Positions 39,071 to 47,291 are shown, counted from the first letter of the stretch. The stretch: DNA of 64,000 bases from Roseibium algicola (GCF_001999245.1 NZ_CP019630.1:5485001-5549000); one strand, 5' to 3'. Program-made: numbers and translations. The notes: a model not told the origin generated them from the letters alone.

Positions 39071-39868
39071 ATGACTGACATACATCCAACGGCCATAGTC
39101 GAAGACGGGGCCGTAATCGGCGAGGGCGTTCGAATCGGGCCTTATTCTACAGTTGGCCCGAACGTGAAACTTGCTGACGGAGTTATCCTGGAGTCGCATG
39201 TCGTCGTCACGGGCCACACGAGTGTGGGTGCCAAAACGCATATCTTTCCCTTCGCCAGCATTGGTCACAAGCCACAAGATCTCAAGTTTGCGGGTGAAGT
39301 GAGCTTTCTGGAAATCGGCGCCAACAATCAGATCCGTGAACATGTCACCATGAGCCCCGGTACGGAAGGTGGCGGTGGCTATACCAGGGTCGGTGACAAT
39401 TGCCTGTTCATGATGAGCTCGCATGTCGGCCACGATTGTCAGGTTGGCAATCACGCAATTCTGGCGAACAACGCCACGCTTGCAGGTCACGTCGAGCTTG
39501 ACGACTTCGTCATTCTGGGCGGCTTGAGTGCGGTCCGGCAATGGTCTCGCATTGGAACCGGTGCGATTGTCGGCGGAATGACCGGGGTCGAATTCGATGT
39601 CATTCCCTATGGTTCCGTGATCGGTGACCGCGCACGTCTTGCCGGTCTCAATCTGGTTGGTCTCAAGCGCAAGGGCTTGCCTCGGGAGCAGATCCACGCT
39701 TTGCGGGCAGCTTATCGCGCGCTGTTTGAGAGCACCGAAGGAACCTTGCGCAGCCGGGCGGAAGCTGTTGCTGCAGAAGGTGCCGATCAGCCCCTGGTCA
39801 AGACGGTTACCGACTTCATCCTTGAAAAGGAAGACCGCCGGTTCTGTACACCGCGCAGCGAAGACTGA
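39071..39868 (+). CDS. lpxA: UDP-N-acetylglucosamine acyltransferase LpxA
   Basis: First enzyme of lipid A synthesis (265 residues), transferring a 3-hydroxyacyl chain to UDP-GlcNAc. It consists of a hexapeptide-repeat beta-helix from the first residues (IHPTAIVEDGAVIGEGVRIGPYS). The catalytic His lies in MMSSHVGHDCQVGNHAIL near 115-130, with a helical C-terminal domain (RKGLPREQIHALRAAYRALF). lpxI starts only three bases after its stop. Confidence 0.96.
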   Translation: MTDIHPTAIVEDGAVIGEGVRIGPYSTVGPNVKLADGVILESHVVVTGHTSVGAKTHIFPFASIGHKPQDLKFAGEVSFLEIGANNQIREHVTMSPGTEGGGGYTRVGDNCLFMMSSHVGHDCQVGNHAILANNATLAGHVELDDFVILGGLSAVRQWSRIGTGAIVGGMTGVEFDVIPYGSVIGDRARLAGLNLVGLKRKGLPREQIHALRAAYRALFESTEGTLRSRAEAVAAEGADQPLVKTVTDFILEKEDRRFCTPRSED

Positions 39869-39871
39869 CGG

Positions 39872-40777
39872 ATGAACAGGGCAGATACGGGACTGGAGCC
39901 ACGCCTTGCACTGATCGCAGGCAATGGCAGTCTGCCCTGTCAGATCGCTGAAGCGCTCAGCAGCGCCGGACGTGAATTCAGGATTATCGCCATCAAGGGC
40001 GAGGCTGATGAACGCACGCGGGCGCAGGCCGATACCGAACTCGGCTGGGGTGAAATCGGCCGGCTTTACAAATTTCTGAAAAAGACGGGGTGCCGGGATG
40101 TGCTTCTGATCGGAGGTGTCTCCAGGCGCCCTGATTTCACGTCAATACTTGGCGATTTGGGCACCTTGAAGCGATTGCCGACGATTATCCGGGCACTGGC
40201 CGGCGGTGATGACAGTCTGTTGACCAAGGTGATCCGGCTGTTTGAAGTTGAGGGGTATCGCGTTGTGGGGATCAAGGATGTGGCGCCGCAACTGCTTGCC
40301 TCAAGTGGTGTGCTTGGCAAAGTTCAGCCGAACCAGGGAGACTGGCGGGACGCTGAGTTGGCCTTGCGGGCGACGGAAAAGCTCGGTGAACTCGATATCG
40401 GTCAGGCGGCGATTGCTGTTGGTGGGCGGGTCGTTGCGCTTGAGGGGGCAGAAGGGACCGACGCCATGCTGCAGCGCTGCGCGGAGCTCAAGCGCATTGG
40501 CAGGATCCGTTCCAAAGGCCGCGCGGGTGTCTTGGTAAAGACCGCAAAGCCGAACCAGGACTTGCGGGTGGATCTTCCAACCGTCGGCCCCATGACTATT
40601 GACCTCGCAGCTGCAGCAGGCCTTGCCGGCATTGCAGTTGAGGCGAGTGGCGCACTGATCGCGGAAAAGGACGAGACGCTCAAGAAGGCGGATAATGCCG
40701 GCCTTTTTGTCATCGGTATAGAGCACGGCACCAGGTTCGGGGTCACCTTAAAGGGACAATCGGACGAGCGTTCGTGA
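39872..40777 (+). CDS. lpxI: UDP-2,3-diacylglucosamine pyrophosphatase LpxI
   Basis: LpxI (301 residues, formerly DUF1009) hydrolyses UDP-2,3-diacylglucosamine to lipid X, replacing the metal-dependent LpxH of gammaproteobacteria. The N-terminus reads LALIAGNGSLPCQIAEAL. The central segment LLIGGVSRRPDFTSI and the C-terminal domain with KGRAGVLVKTAKPNQDLRVDLPTVGP are family features, including conserved Asp and Lys residues. The position between lpxA and lpxB is diagnostic. Its stop overlaps the lpxB start. Confidence 0.93.
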   Translation: MNRADTGLEPRLALIAGNGSLPCQIAEALSSAGREFRIIAIKGEADERTRAQADTELGWGEIGRLYKFLKKTGCRDVLLIGGVSRRPDFTSILGDLGTLKRLPTIIRALAGGDDSLLTKVIRLFEVEGYRVVGIKDVAPQLLASSGVLGKVQPNQGDWRDAELALRATEKLGELDIGQAAIAVGGRVVALEGAEGTDAMLQRCAELKRIGRIRSKGRAGVLVKTAKPNQDLRVDLPTVGPMTIDLAAAAGLAGIAVEASGALIAEKDETLKKADNAGLFVIGIEHGTRFGVTLKGQSDERS

Positions 40778-41961
40778 TGACAAGAAAAATGCCCACGATT
40801 TGCCTGGTTGCAGGCGAAGAATCTGGTGACCAGCTCGGGTCGGAATTGATGAAGGCGCTCAACGAACGTTTGGGCGTAGGTGTTCGTTACTGCGGTGTCG
40901 GCGGCGAACGGATGATGTCTCTGGGCCTCAAAAGCTTCTTTGACATGTCTGATGTTTCCGTCATGGGATTGACGGCAGTCCTCGCCAGATTGCCGTTGAT
41001 CATCAGGCGGGTCTACCAGACCGTGGATGCCGTGGTTGCGGCCAATCCGGATATTCTGGTTATCGTTGACAGTCCGGACTTCACGCATAACGTTGCCAAG
41101 CGCGTGCGCAAGCGCGCGCCGCACATACCCATCGTCGGTTATGTTTCACCTTCTGTCTGGGCTTGGCGTCCAGGCCGGGCCCGCAAGATGAGCGTCTACG
41201 TCGACGACCTTCTGGCCTTGTTGCCGTTTGAACCTGATGTGCACCGCAAGCTCGGTGGCCCGCGCACCCATTACGTTGGCCATCCCTTGAGTGAAATCGC
41301 ATCCGAACTGCGCCCCTCGGTTGGCGAAAGAGCGCCTGTAGAGGCAGAAGAGAAGATCCTGCTTGTGCTGCCGGGGAGCCGGCGAAGCGAAATTGACAGG
41401 TTGCTAGGCGACTTCGCTAAGACTGTTGCCATCGTCAAAGAAAAGTTGCCCGGGCTCAAGGTTATTCTGCCGGCAGTCGCGCACCTTGAAGACAAGATCC
41501 GGCAGGATACGGACCATTGGCCTGTTCCGGTCGAGATTGTGACCGGCCTGGACGCCAAGCGGGCGGCCTTCCGAAAGGCGCACGCAGCCTTGGCCGCGTC
41601 CGGCACTGTTTCACTTGAGTTGGCTCTATCAGGCGTTCCGATGGTCGTTGCCTACAAGGTCGACTGGTTTTTCAGACGGATGAAGGAACTCAACCGGGTC
41701 TTCAAATTCTCGAGCGTTGATTCTTTTGTCCTGCCAAATATCATCCTGGGAACAAAAGCCATCCCGGAGTTCCTTGATGAGGAAGTGCAGCCAAAGGTGC
41801 TGGCGAACCATCTCGTTGAGCTTCTGAACAGCGGTCCTGAACGCCAGAAACAGATCGAGCATCTGCAAAAGCTTGATGATGTCATGCGATTGCCGGACGG
41901 GCATAGCCAGCGCGGGGCTGCGGCCGATGTCGTGCTTGCTGCTATGAAGACAGAACCCTGA
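40777..41961 (+). CDS. lpxB: Lipid-A-disaccharide synthase
   Basis: LpxB (394 residues from the ATG at 40777, which overlaps the lpxI TGA by one base; a GTG one codon earlier is possible). It condenses UDP-diacylglucosamine with lipid X to the disaccharide. Family motifs: CLVAGEESGDQLGSELM at the start, VDSPDFTHNVAKRVRKRAPHIPIVGYVSPSVWAWRP centred near 100-130 in two parts, LLVLPGSRRSEIDRL near 193 and ALAASGTVSLELALSGVPMVVAYK. Last gene of the envelope run. Its 3' end overlaps the convergent aminotransferase gene by 20 bases. Confidence 0.96.
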   Translation: MTRKMPTICLVAGEESGDQLGSELMKALNERLGVGVRYCGVGGERMMSLGLKSFFDMSDVSVMGLTAVLARLPLIIRRVYQTVDAVVAANPDILVIVDSPDFTHNVAKRVRKRAPHIPIVGYVSPSVWAWRPGRARKMSVYVDDLLALLPFEPDVHRKLGGPRTHYVGHPLSEIASELRPSVGERAPVEAEEKILLVLPGSRRSEIDRLLGDFAKTVAIVKEKLPGLKVILPAVAHLEDKIRQDTDHWPVPVEIVTGLDAKRAAFRKAHAALAASGTVSLELALSGVPMVVAYKVDWFFRRMKELNRVFKFSSVDSFVLPNIILGTKAIPEFLDEEVQPKVLANHLVELLNSGPERQKQIEHLQKLDDVMRLPDGHSQRGAAADVVLAAMKTEP

Positions 41962-42991
41962 CGATGTCGTCGCCTCGCTCAAAAGCGGCGGGGAACAGTT
42001 TCACCACGTCTTCATAGCCGGGCAGCCGTTGATAGGCGAGTGCGGGTATTCCACTGTCATTCATCGTGCGGACGATTTCGCTGCAATCGCTGCGTCCGGT
42101 GCGTATCAGAAGAAAGTCACAACTGCCAGAAACCGGATGCCATCGGGTCTCCTGCGCGATCCTGCGTCCAGTGTCGTCGCGCATGCCTGCGAGACGGGCT
42201 GCCATGCGCCGGAGCTCATCGTATTTGCCGAACAAGCGTATCGCCATGGCGGCTTGAATGGCACTTATCATACTGCTCACGCGAGACTGGAGGAACTCCA
42301 CGGCAGTTGTCTCGCAACAAAGCATGTAGCCAAGCCCTATGCCCACGAGACCGCTCTTTGAGGTGCCGCGCAAAAGAACCAGGTTGCGATGCTTCTTCAA
42401 AAAGGCGAGGCGGTGTTCTGGGGCTTTTGAGAAAAGCACGTAAGCCTCGTCCAGGAGCACCAGTCCTTCTCTGGCACTCACCAGGCTCTCCAGTTCACAG
42501 GGTGAAAGATCCTGCGTGGTCGGATTGTTTGGGGCACTTAGCAGGACAGTGTGATGCGAAGGAGATTTCCTGATCAGCTCGTCCAGTGTCGGGAACTTCT
42601 CCTGTGCGATACCGAGTTTCATCAAGGTCTTGTCGAACAAGAAGAAATCCCTGTTCAAGGTCGACACTGGATGGTTCTCGGATCGGGTGATGAGAACCTG
42701 CTCCAGGAGCTGGATAATACTGTGGCCGAAGACAGCCGAGACACCATCCGAAAGTCCCAAGGCAGTGCGCGCTGCTCTCTCGGCTTTTTCCTGAAGGTCC
42801 GTTTCAATCCCGGCCAGTACGCTCGCGCTGGCAGCTTCGCCAATCTGGGCCGTTATTGCATGAATGTCAGCTTCGAAGGTTTTGGGCCACCTGAAAAGGT
42901 CCTGGCGCTCCTTCAGAAGATGATCCAGCCTGAAGGGAGCAGCAGTTCTCGGGTGTTTGAGACGGTTACTGGCTGGGCAAAACGGGTTCAT
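41942..42991 (-). CDS. PLP-dependent aminotransferase-like enzyme of the peptide cassette
   Basis: A 349-residue fold-type I PLP protein (ATG at 42991) distantly like histidinol-phosphate aminotransferase or CobD decarboxylase. Cofactor residues are intact: SAPNNPT at 153-158, DEAY at 181-184, and the Schiff-base lysine Lys212 in GTSKSGLVGIGLGY. Its N-terminus (residues about 1-45) does not resemble HisC. No histidine or cobalamin genes are near. Its start lies inside the preceding GRDP-like gene (26-base overlap), so the two should be translated together. A plausible but unproven role is oxidative deamination, decarboxylation or elimination on a residue of the 53-residue peptide encoded upstream. 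Its 3' end overlaps lpxB tail to tail. Confidence 0.8.
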   Translation of the reverse strand: MNPFCPASNRLKHPRTAAPFRLDHLLKERQDLFRWPKTFEADIHAITAQIGEAASASVLAGIETDLQEKAERAARTALGLSDGVSAVFGHSIIQLLEQVLITRSENHPVSTLNRDFFLFDKTLMKLGIAQEKFPTLDELIRKSPSHHTVLLSAPNNPTTQDLSPCELESLVSAREGLVLLDEAYVLFSKAPEHRLAFLKKHRNLVLLRGTSKSGLVGIGLGYMLCCETTAVEFLQSRVSSMISAIQAAMAIRLFGKYDELRRMAARLAGMRDDTGRRIAQETRWHPVSGSCDFLLIRTGRSDCSEIVRTMNDSGIPALAYQRLPGYEDVVKLFPAAFERGDDIVRVLSS

Positions 42992-43298
42992 GGTGCAGAT
43001 ATTGTCCGAAGACCGCTTCGCAGTCCTTGAAGTATTTTCGCGTGAAGAGGATGTGGGTGTGCCAGAAGATATCGACGACGTGGGTTGGCTGCAGGTGCAC
43101 ACTCGTGTCGGCGCCACATTGCATCTGGTCTCTGGCAGATTTGAGGAACGACCTGTAGGCCTCTTCAACCTTGCGGGCCGAGGAGACAGGCCAGTTGTAT
43201 CCGCCGGCGGTATCCGAGGCAGTCAACTTGGTGATGATGCATTCCAGATCAAGCTCATCGACAGTATCGAAGGGCAAGGCAAATTCAGCTGACGGCAT
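42966..43298 (-). CDS. Small GRDP-like protein (conserved WHxH motif)
   Basis: A 110-residue protein (ATG at 43298, preceded by AAGGAGAAAGGG) resembling the conserved core of glycine-rich-domain-containing proteins (GRDP-like, DUF1399-type). After an alpha-helical part (EEAYRSFLKSARDQ at about 45-58) comes the signature DIFWHTHILFTRKYFKDC at residues 76-93, then FGQYLHHEP at 97-105. The conserved Trp79, His80, His82, Cys93 and His102/103 could bind metal or a peptide. The biochemical role of this family is unknown. Overlap with the aminotransferase gene suggests a complex. An in-frame ATG 17 codons earlier lacks a good ribosome-binding site. Confidence 0.7.
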   Translation of the reverse strand: MPSAEFALPFDTVDELDLECIITKLTASDTAGGYNWPVSSARKVEEAYRSFLKSARDQMQCGADTSVHLQPTHVVDIFWHTHILFTRKYFKDCEAVFGQYLHHEPVLPSQ

Positions 43299-43320
43299 CG
43301 CATTCCCTTTCTCCTTGATG

Positions 43321-43369
43321 ACCGATTCCCGGGGCGAACGAAGGCTCACCTTTTCGCCCGGGAAACGGT
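43321..43369 (-). other. Long intercistronic hairpin between peptide and enzyme genes
   Basis: Arms 43321-43338 and 43353-43369 pair over about 17 positions with one mismatch and one bulged base, and an inner AAGG/CCTT stem (43341-43344 with 43349-43352) caps the loop. No U-run follows in the minus-strand direction, so partial attenuation or 3'-end protection of the peptide mRNA is more likely than full termination. Confidence 0.75.
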
Positions 43370-43384
43370 TAAATGTTGGAAGGA

Positions 43385-43546
43385 TTACTTCTTTTCTGAC
43401 GTTTTACGGTCGGCCGTTTCGACCTCGGCAGAGGGATCAATGTGTACAACGCAATGACCGCCGTAGCAGAGAGCCTTGCTGTCGGCCTGGTTGATGTCGT
43501 GCGGAAAACGATTTGCTTGCTGGTAGAGTTTCAAGAGATTTTTCAT
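43385..43546 (-). CDS. 53-residue Cys-containing peptide, candidate RiPP precursor
   Basis: A 53-codon frame (ATG at 43546, stop TAA ending at 43385) with GGGAGAA eight bases upstream. The N-terminal half is leader-like (MKNLLKLYQQANRFPHDINQ), the middle reads ALCYGGHCVVHIDP at residues 26-38 and the tail is charged (ETADRKTSEKK). Cys27 and Cys32 are four residues apart with Gly-Gly-His between them. No signal peptide or membrane helix. It sits between a secreted protein and two potential modifying proteins on the same strand, followed by a long hairpin, as typical for a precursor peptide expressed in excess. A metal-binding microprotein is the main alternative. Confidence 0.65.
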   Translation of the reverse strand: MKNLLKLYQQANRFPHDINQADSKALCYGGHCVVHIDPSAEVETADRKTSEKK

Positions 43547-43614
43547 GTGATTTTCTCCCAATTCAATGAATGCGGAAACATGAAGGAAATTATAGAAGTT
43601 GCGGCTTCGCCGGT

Positions 43615-44034
43615 TCAGGACGCTGACATATCAACGTGGCCGCGGCAGGTGCCATCCGAGAAAGTTCCACGGAACACCGGTTCGCCGGCCAGACCTGTCG
43701 CCCACAGCTCAGCTGAAACAGGGTCCGTTTCACCATCAAAGGACATCAGGTAGGTATTGTGAAACGAAACGACCCCCATGTTCTGAGAAACATCGTTGCT
43801 GACTACTTTGAACGAGTGTCCGTTGTCCGTCACCCGGTGCTCGGCGCCTTTGTCAGATGCGCTTGTCTTGTAACCGGATCCATACCTTTTGGTGCACACC
43901 GACATGTCACCGTCAGCATCGACAGTTGTTATCTTGTCAAAGGAAAGATTTACGTCGGCTGCGATTGCTGGCAACCCGAAGAGGCTAATTGTTGCCGCAA
44001 CTGTAAGTGATTTAATACTAAGAGCATTCATCAT
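43615..44034 (-). CDS. Secreted protein of unknown function heading the peptide cassette
   Basis: A 139-residue protein with a clear Sec signal peptide (hydrophobic residues about 8-24, cleavage probably after AIA at 25). The mature part is a predicted beta-rich domain of about 114 residues with two cysteines (in MSVCTKRYG and DGTCRGHV) that could form a disulfide in the periplasm. Two ATGs are adjacent at the start; GGGAGAAG precedes them. I recognise no family. It lies 68 bases upstream of the 53-codon peptide on the same strand, so it may be an immunity or delivery partner, or merely a neighbour. Confidence 0.7.
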   Translation of the reverse strand: MMNALSIKSLTVAATISLFGLPAIAADVNLSFDKITTVDADGDMSVCTKRYGSGYKTSASDKGAEHRVTDNGHSFKVVSNDVSQNMGVVSFHNTYLMSFDGETDPVSAELWATGLAGEPVFRGTFSDGTCRGHVDMSAS

Positions 44035-44370
44035 CTTCTCCCTTCATTTCAAAGAAACGAAATGACCAGAGGAGCGTATCAGCAAATTTTTTCAGTGCTA
44101 ACCGAATAAAATTGATGAATTTATACAAACTAACTTTAGGTGAATTTCTGCTTAATCGATGGTATTTTAACGAATATTGATTGGAATATTGTGAATATTC
44201 TTATCTTCTTCAAGTGGTTGTTTTTACGCGAGAAAAACTCAGCTTTCGCTGAAATGGCAACTCTGTCGCGACAACATTTTCATGCTGAAAATTAAGACAT
44301 GAAGCAATCGCGCCCCTGAATGGGGCACGCTTTTGGAAGTTCCGATGAACACGTGCAGGCCAGACAAACA
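44035..44370. other. AT-rich upstream region of the peptide cassette
   Basis: A non-coding stretch clearly lower in GC than its surroundings. On the minus strand TTGAAG (44208-44213), a 17-base spacer and AATATT (44185-44190) form a possible promoter for the cassette. The heptamer GAATATT occurs three times within 28 bases (44172, 44184 and 44193), overlapping that -10, and may be an operator. A 64-codon minus-strand frame here has no supporting features. Confidence 0.4.
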
Positions 44371-44399
44371 AAAACCGGGTGCAGTTCGCCCCCGGTTTT
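44371..44399 (-). terminator. Terminator of the chemoreceptor gene
   Basis: A 9-bp stem (AAAACCGGG at 44371-44379 with CCCGGTTTT at 44391-44399) whose minus-strand copy ends in a T-run. It lies 31 bases downstream of the chemoreceptor stop codon. Confidence 0.85.
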
Positions 44400-44429
44400 T
44401 CCAAGTCTCGTGGGATCAGGTTGCTTCGT

Positions 44430-46856
44430 TCAGGCGTTGGCTACGTTGTCCAGGAAATGCCCGACTTCATTCTTCAGAATATCGGTTTTCTGCGACAATT
44501 CGCTTGAAGCGCCGAGAACCAGATTGGCGTTCTGACTGGTCTGGGCGACTGCCTGCGATAGATCCGACATGTTGGTCTTTACGGAACCTGTGCCCTCGGC
44601 AGCCCGCTGAACGTTGACCGAGATTTCGCTCGTTGCAGCACCTTGCTGTTCGACTGCCGCTGCAATGGTCGAGGTGTATTCGTTGACCTCTTCCATAGTC
44701 TGTGTGATCGCCTCAATTGCGACAACGGCGTCCTTGGTTGCGTTCTGGATTTCGGAGATCTGCGAGCTGATTTCCTCAGTGGCCTTGGACGTCTGGGTTG
44801 CCAGTTCCTTTACTTCGGCGGCAACGACTGCAAAACCCTTGCCGGCCTCGCCGGCGCGTGCGGCTTCGATCGTTGCATTGAGGGCCAGGAGATTGGTCTG
44901 CTCTGCGATCGCCTGGATCAGGTTGACGACTTCGCCGATCTTGGTGGCTGCTGTCGAAAGGCTTTGAACCTTTTCGTTGGTGACCTGTGTGCCTTCGGTT
45001 GCCCGATCGACAACCTGCGTGGTCTGGTTCACCTGACGGGAGATTTCCTGAATAGAAGCGGCAAGCTCCTCTGCGGCGCTTGCAACCGTCTGAACGTTCT
45101 GTGTCGCTTCGTCGGTTACACCATAGGTGCTATCGGCAAGGCTGGAGTTCTGGCTGGCGATAGCGCTGAGATCCTGAGCGGTGCCATCAAGTGTCTGTGC
45201 CGTTTCTGCAACGGAGCCCAGGACTTCTGTCGCTTTCTCACGGAAACCGGAAATCAGAGCCTCAATGCGGGCTTGCCGCTCTGCACGCAGGTGCTGGTCT
45301 TGCTCTGTTTCCGACTGCAGGCGCAGTCGCTCAACAGCGTTGTCGCGGAAGACCTGCATGGTTCGGCTCATGTCGCCAATCTCGTCACCGCGCCCGATAC
45401 CGTCGATCTCGACATCCGTGTCACCTTCCGCCAGGCGGGACATGGTTTCGGTGGTCCGGCGGAGAGGGCGTGTTACCGCGAAGTTGAGTGCGATAGCCAT
45501 TCCAACGCCCGCCAGGATGGCTGTCAGAAGGGCGAGGCTGATAACGCCAAGTGCGCTGGTGCTGGAGGCTTGTGCAGCAGCGCTCTGATTGGAGGAGATG
45601 GTGGTGATTTGCGTTTGCACTGTCTGAGACAGTTCCGTCATGGTGTAGATCTGTTCGGCGAGCTGAAGCTGGTTTGAAGCCAGTTCGGAAAAACTCGCAG
45701 CGAAGCTGTCGATAGAGCTCTTCACAGCCGGAACGATGTCGGAGATCGCCGGGAAGTCCTTGGCGCTCGATTCGAGCCGGGACGCCAGTTTGTCGAGGCC
45801 CTCGATACCGGTTGTCACGGTCTGCTGAGACGTGTCGCTCGGCGACAGCATGAAGTAGAACGCGGCGGCCTTTACTGCGTTTGCGTCTGCCTCGATCTGC
45901 ATAACCGTGTCCGCGACACTGTCGACGACATAGAAACGCTGGTTGATCTGGTCAGCCTGTGCATAGACATTGTCGATGGCCACATTTGCCTGTGAACGGA
46001 TTTCCTTCACATCGGAAACAAGCTGCTCGAACCCTGCCTTGGCGGCATCTGTCAGGTCGAAGATCGCAATGTAGTCCTTCGTCTCGGTCAGTTTGCCGAG
46101 TGTCTGCTCCAGTTCGGCTGTTTTGGCGGCAAGCTGCTGGAACTTGCCCGGGTCGACGCCGTCAAAGCTGTTTGCTGCCATCTGCTTGGCAGAAGGCACA
46201 AGCAGGGCAACCCGATCCTTGATGTCTGAAAGCTGCTTGGCGTTGTTGGCTGCAGCGTTGAAAAGATTTTGAAGGGTAAGCGCCTCTTCCTGGAAACCGG
46301 CGGCAGCCTGGCCCACCTTGTTGGCGAGCACCAGCGTCTTGCGTGCGTTTGTCTCGTCCTGGCTGACGCCGTCTCGCGCCATCAGGGCCTTGCCGAGGAT
46401 CTCCGAAGAGATCTTCTCAAGATTTTGCACAGCGCCATCAAGTTGCTGTTGCTTTGCGGTCTGTGTCTGCGTCAGGCCGACGACCTCTTCGAAAGCCTCA
46501 CGGAATTGCTTTACAGCGGTAGCTGCTTCAGCGACGGGAACCTGAGCTTCGGGATCAGCCTTAAGCTGGTTCTGGAGCGTTTCAAGTTCGGCACTCAACA
46601 CAACGATGTCGGAGATTGTTGCCTCAGCTGTCTGAAGGTCCTGTGAGGACAGGAAGCTTTCCTTCTTGCTTGCCAGGTTTTGCAACTGGGCAATGGCGGA
46701 AGTTGACTGTTTGGCAACCTCCATGCGCTCCGAGAGGGTCAAGACGCTGTATGCGCCAACACCACCTACAATGCCCGTAAGGGCAACAACGGCAGCAAAA
46801 CTACCGCCGACTTTTACCCCAAACTTCAAGTCAGAAGCGAACTTCAGGAAATTCAT
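44430..46856 (-). CDS. Methyl-accepting chemotaxis protein
   Basis: Chemoreceptor (808 residues from the ATG at 46856, with GAGGGG upstream; an ATG ten codons earlier is less likely). Transmembrane helix 1 is at about residues 13-35. A long helical periplasmic region of about 400 residues follows, fitting a helical bimodular (HBM) sensor. Transmembrane helix 2 ([20 protein letters not shown]) lies near 440-460, then HAMP ([22 protein letters not shown]). The signalling domain has the hairpin tip [37 protein letters not shown]. No C-terminal NWETF-like CheR tether. Encoded alone, with its own terminator; the ligand is unknown. Confidence 0.93.
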   Translation of the reverse strand: MNFLKFASDLKFGVKVGGSFAAVVALTGIVGGVGAYSVLTLSERMEVAKQSTSAIAQLQNLASKKESFLSSQDLQTAEATISDIVVLSAELETLQNQLKADPEAQVPVAEAATAVKQFREAFEEVVGLTQTQTAKQQQLDGAVQNLEKISSEILGKALMARDGVSQDETNARKTLVLANKVGQAAAGFQEEALTLQNLFNAAANNAKQLSDIKDRVALLVPSAKQMAANSFDGVDPGKFQQLAAKTAELEQTLGKLTETKDYIAIFDLTDAAKAGFEQLVSDVKEIRSQANVAIDNVYAQADQINQRFYVVDSVADTVMQIEADANAVKAAAFYFMLSPSDTSQQTVTTGIEGLDKLASRLESSAKDFPAISDIVPAVKSSIDSFAASFSELASNQLQLAEQIYTMTELSQTVQTQITTISSNQSAAAQASSTSALGVISLALLTAILAGVGMAIALNFAVTRPLRRTTETMSRLAEGDTDVEIDGIGRGDEIGDMSRTMQVFRDNAVERLRLQSETEQDQHLRAERQARIEALISGFREKATEVLGSVAETAQTLDGTAQDLSAIASQNSSLADSTYGVTDEATQNVQTVASAAEELAASIQEISRQVNQTTQVVDRATEGTQVTNEKVQSLSTAATKIGEVVNLIQAIAEQTNLLALNATIEAARAGEAGKGFAVVAAEVKELATQTSKATEEISSQISEIQNATKDAVVAIEAITQTMEEVNEYTSTIAAAVEQQGAATSEISVNVQRAAEGTGSVKTNMSDLSQAVAQTSQNANLVLGASSELSQKTDILKNEVGHFLDNVANA

Positions 46857-47196
46857 GTTAACCCCTCGAAACCCCAGCGTATTCAATGCGCGCTATTTGT
46901 TTGAAAGGGTAAGCAAAGATTCCTTATTATTCGTGAAAATTCTCTATTATGGGAATTTATGGTGTAATTAGAATGAGTAATTATCTATATCATATGTAAA
47001 TCTGGAGATTTAGAGTAATATCACTTCGAGTTTTAAGTGCGTGTTTTTTATTTTTTGTTTCATTTTATTTTTCGGAAAATATTCGATATTTTCTATTCTC
47101 AAGAATAATGACAGGTGAATGCTTTTTTCCTTGCCTCGATTGAGAAGGAAAAATATTTCTTGGATTTGTTTTGTTTCCGCTGGGTAACAAAATAAA
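46857..47196. other. AT-rich intergenic region between chemoreceptor and gltA
   Basis: About 340 bases dominated by A and T, in sharp contrast to the flanking genes. It must hold the chemoreceptor promoter (minus strand). No -35/-10 pair stands out among many AT-rich candidates. A 77-codon minus-strand frame here overlaps the gltA terminator and has atypical codon use, so I do not call it a gene. Confidence 0.5.
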
Positions 47197-47228
47197 GAAG
47201 ACGCCCGGCAATAAAGCCGAGCGTCTTC
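47197..47228 (-). terminator. Terminator of gltA
   Basis: GAAGACGC at 47197-47204 pairs with GCGTCTTC at 47221-47228; after one mismatch CGGC/GCCG extends the stem, and the loop is AATAAA. On the minus strand it is followed by TTTATTTTG. It is 63 bases after the gltA stop. Confidence 0.88.
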
Positions 47229-47291
47229 CGTTTTGATATGCATTCAGCTGAAATGCTGCTGAAAATTCCAGGCGCTTTTCTGTGTACGGCC

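Noticed and set aside
41942..42991. Histidinol-phosphate aminotransferase (hisC)
   Set aside because: Only cofactor motifs match; the N-terminal part diverges and no histidine gene is near, so a hisC label would be overconfident.
44210..44404. 64-codon minus-strand frame upstream of the peptide cassette
   Set aside because: Overlaps the chemoreceptor terminator, with no ribosome-binding site or recognisable domain.
47010..47243. 77-codon minus-strand frame between the chemoreceptor and gltA
   Set aside because: Overlaps the gltA terminator and consists of AT-rich noise with many Lys/Ile codons.
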